Source: Chryseobacterium turcicum (lineage in GTDB: Bacteria > Bacteroidota > Bacteroidia > Flavobacteriales > Weeksellaceae). Taken from it: a stretch of 64,000 bases of DNA. Made by a program: the position numbers and the translations under genes. The DNA lies in assembly GCF_021010565.1 (NCBI RefSeq), contig NZ_JAJNAY010000001.1, positions 1,468,001 to 1,532,000 on the forward strand, read 5' to 3'. A model generated the notes under the pieces. The model had not been told where the DNA came from. It saw only the letters and a program-made list of their open reading frames with translations, and made no database searches. Position 1 is the first letter of the stretch, and every line of letters begins with the position of its first letter. Positions 62,625 to 64,000 of this stretch are shown here, one piece after another.

Positions 62625-64000
62625 ATGAAAAAATCTTTAAAGAATTTGTGCACACTTTTCTTGCTGTTACCAGGATTATTTATCAGTCAAACGTACCAAT
62701 GGCAATGGTCAAAACAGGCAGGCGGTCAAACAGGGTCTGTAAGTTCAGGTTTTGATTATCTTAGTGATGAATCGATAAGGGATATCGCTGTCGATAGTGA
62801 CAATAATACCTATTATTTGGCAACTATTTGGGCACAAAACCAAAATCTAGATGGTACAGTCGTCACTAGTTATCACCAACGAGATTTATTTTTATTTTCT
62901 ACAGATTGTCAGGGAAATATACGATGGTCTACTACTATAGGAGGGAAGGGAAGTAGTGAAAACGCTTGGAATATTGAGCTAGATAATAATGGAGGTATTT
63001 ATTTGCTTGCTACTATTTATTCAAATTCTCAAATCGGTGATCCAGAGATGGTACCTATTCATTTAGATAATACTACGACACTACCACCTTATACTTATGT
63101 TGATCTTACAACAACGGATCCTGGATGTAAATCTTCATTTTTGTTAAAGTATAATACAGCAAATGGCAATCTAGCTTGGAGTAAATCTTTACAAGGTGAT
63201 GTTTCTTTGACGTCAAGAGTTTGCGATTCACAGATGATGTATATGGATTCTGCTAAGAATATTCATGCTATCTTAGGCTTTAGAGCGGGTACGCATTTGA
63301 ATTCAATGATAACAGTTCCTTCTTCATTTACAAACACAAGTCAGTACTTTATGGTTAAGTTTGATTATGATGGAGGAAATATGACCCCTTCATCGGCGGT
63401 ACTATTACCAATTACTGGGGATTTAAATGCTGGAGTAACCAACGGGCACGTCAATATGCTTTATGATGATTCAATTAACCGTTATTATTTAGCTGGTAAA
63501 CGGAGAGCAGGATCATATAGTTCTTTAGTCGATTTTTCTTTTAATAATATTCCTGTTACCAAAGAGGCGTATCTCATAGCATTTAGTGTAAATGGTACTA
63601 CGGTCTCAGAAGCTTGGAGAAAAGAAATTGATACAGGTAAATCATCACCAGACGATGAAATCCAGTCAATCATTAAAGATGCTAACTCCTCTGATATCTA
63701 TATTTCAGGGCGCTATTTTTCAGATGCCGGAGCGTCTGTTTCATTTGGTACTTACACATTTCCTCCTGTATCTTACAATTTGCAGAGACCTTTCGTAATG
63801 AAACTGAATTCTAGTGGAAATGTTCAATGGGCAAAAATAGCAGATGGGATTCCTGCAGCAGTGAACAGTAATGGCTACCGTTTTATGAAAGGTAGAATTG
63901 CTCAAAATGGTAATGAGATAGGTTTTGCACACGGAAGTTGGGGATCAGTTTGGGGAAATTATTCTTTACTTCGACCAAGCGGAAGTAGTGCAGAACCTAT
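62625..64000 (+). CDS. T9SS propeller-like paralogue, array copy 3, 3' end missing
   Basis: The frame from the ATG at 62625 stays open for 458 codons to the right edge; the sorting domain is expected outside the window. The N-terminal signal MKKSLKNLCTLFLLLPG and YQWQWSKQAGGQTGS match copies 1 and 2. The region about 62930-63480 is diverged, then 63483-63900 is almost identical to copy 2, and the last 60 bases diverge again (WGSVWGNYSLLRPSG in place of WGSGWGNYNMVRPSG). The repeat period from copy 2 is 1894 bp. Confidence 0.85.
   Translation, partial: MKKSLKNLCTLFLLLPGLFISQTYQWQWSKQAGGQTGSVSSGFDYLSDESIRDIAVDSDNNTYYLATIWAQNQNLDGTVVTSYHQRDLFLFSTDCQGNIRWSTTIGGKGSSENAWNIELDNNGGIYLLATIYSNSQIGDPEMVPIHLDNTTTLPPYTYVDLTTTDPGCKSSFLLKYNTANGNLAWSKSLQGDVSLTSRVCDSQMMYMDSAKNIHAILGFRAGTHLNSMITVPSSFTNTSQYFMVKFDYDGGNMTPSSAVLLPITGDLNAGVTNGHVNMLYDDSINRYYLAGKRRAGSYSSLVDFSFNNIPVTKEAYLIAFSVNGTTVSEAWRKEIDTGKSSPDDEIQSIIKDANSSDIYISGRYFSDAGASVSFGTYTFPPVSYNLQRPFVMKLNSSGNVQWAKIADGIPAAVNSNGYRFMKGRIAQNGNEIGFAHGSWGSVWGNYSLLRPSGSSAEP

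Overview
The window looks like a low-GC Bacteroidota chromosome of the Flavobacteriia, most like Chryseobacterium or a related Weeksellaceae genus. Evidence: several secreted proteins end in type IX secretion (T9SS) sorting domains. Promoters carry the Bacteroidota -7 box TAnnTTTG. There is a GH92 mannosidase and a SusC/TonB-like barrel protein, the Mrp protein lacks the CPxC motif, and the intergenic spaces carry REP-like hairpins. No rRNA, tRNA or CRISPR array was seen.

Layout. 1-4000: the 3' part of a hybrid sensor kinase, a convergent NarL-type two-component pair, and a decayed receiver-domain remnant. 4011-14405: a secretion/assembly locus on the minus strand. It encodes a PapD-like chaperone, an usher-like outer-membrane protein and a multidomain tip-like protein. 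Upstream lie six small secreted subunit genes: five near-identical copies with the same promoter and operator, and one divergent copy. Two identical 102-aa genes are interspersed. An IS110 transposase fragment and an inverted REP pair follow (14493-15110). 15212-31210: housekeeping and accessory genes, namely an outer-membrane barrel, BON/SH3 proteins, a dicarboxylate symporter, a PhyH dioxygenase, an AsmA-like protein, the GH92 enzyme, Mrp plus NifU, and a barstar/HEAT immunity-like pair. 31319-34375: a T9SS choice-of-anchor protein. 34620-37377: a PLP-homeostasis module (PLPBP, GNAT and a divergent MocR regulator with a visible operator). 37480-43572: a small lipid-anchored or membrane protein, Ppx/GppA, Ppk1 and DnaK. 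43997-64000: large T9SS surface proteins, a LytS/LytTR pair, a class C serine hydrolase, a cold-shock protein, a LuxR regulator and a tandem array of at least three mosaic T9SS paralogues; the third runs off the right edge.

How genes may work together. The strongest candidate for an undescribed system is the chaperone/usher-like locus. The 478-aa protein encoded last in the operon has a C-terminal domain that aligns with the 181-aa subunits, including the closing beta-strand motif. This suggests a Bacteroidota surface fibre with a tip protein and an expanded, independently transcribed and homogenised subunit family. The second candidate is the T9SS paralogue array, whose copies share near-identical blocks beside diverged blocks, as expected from gene conversion. 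All functional statements come from motif reading; no database search was run.
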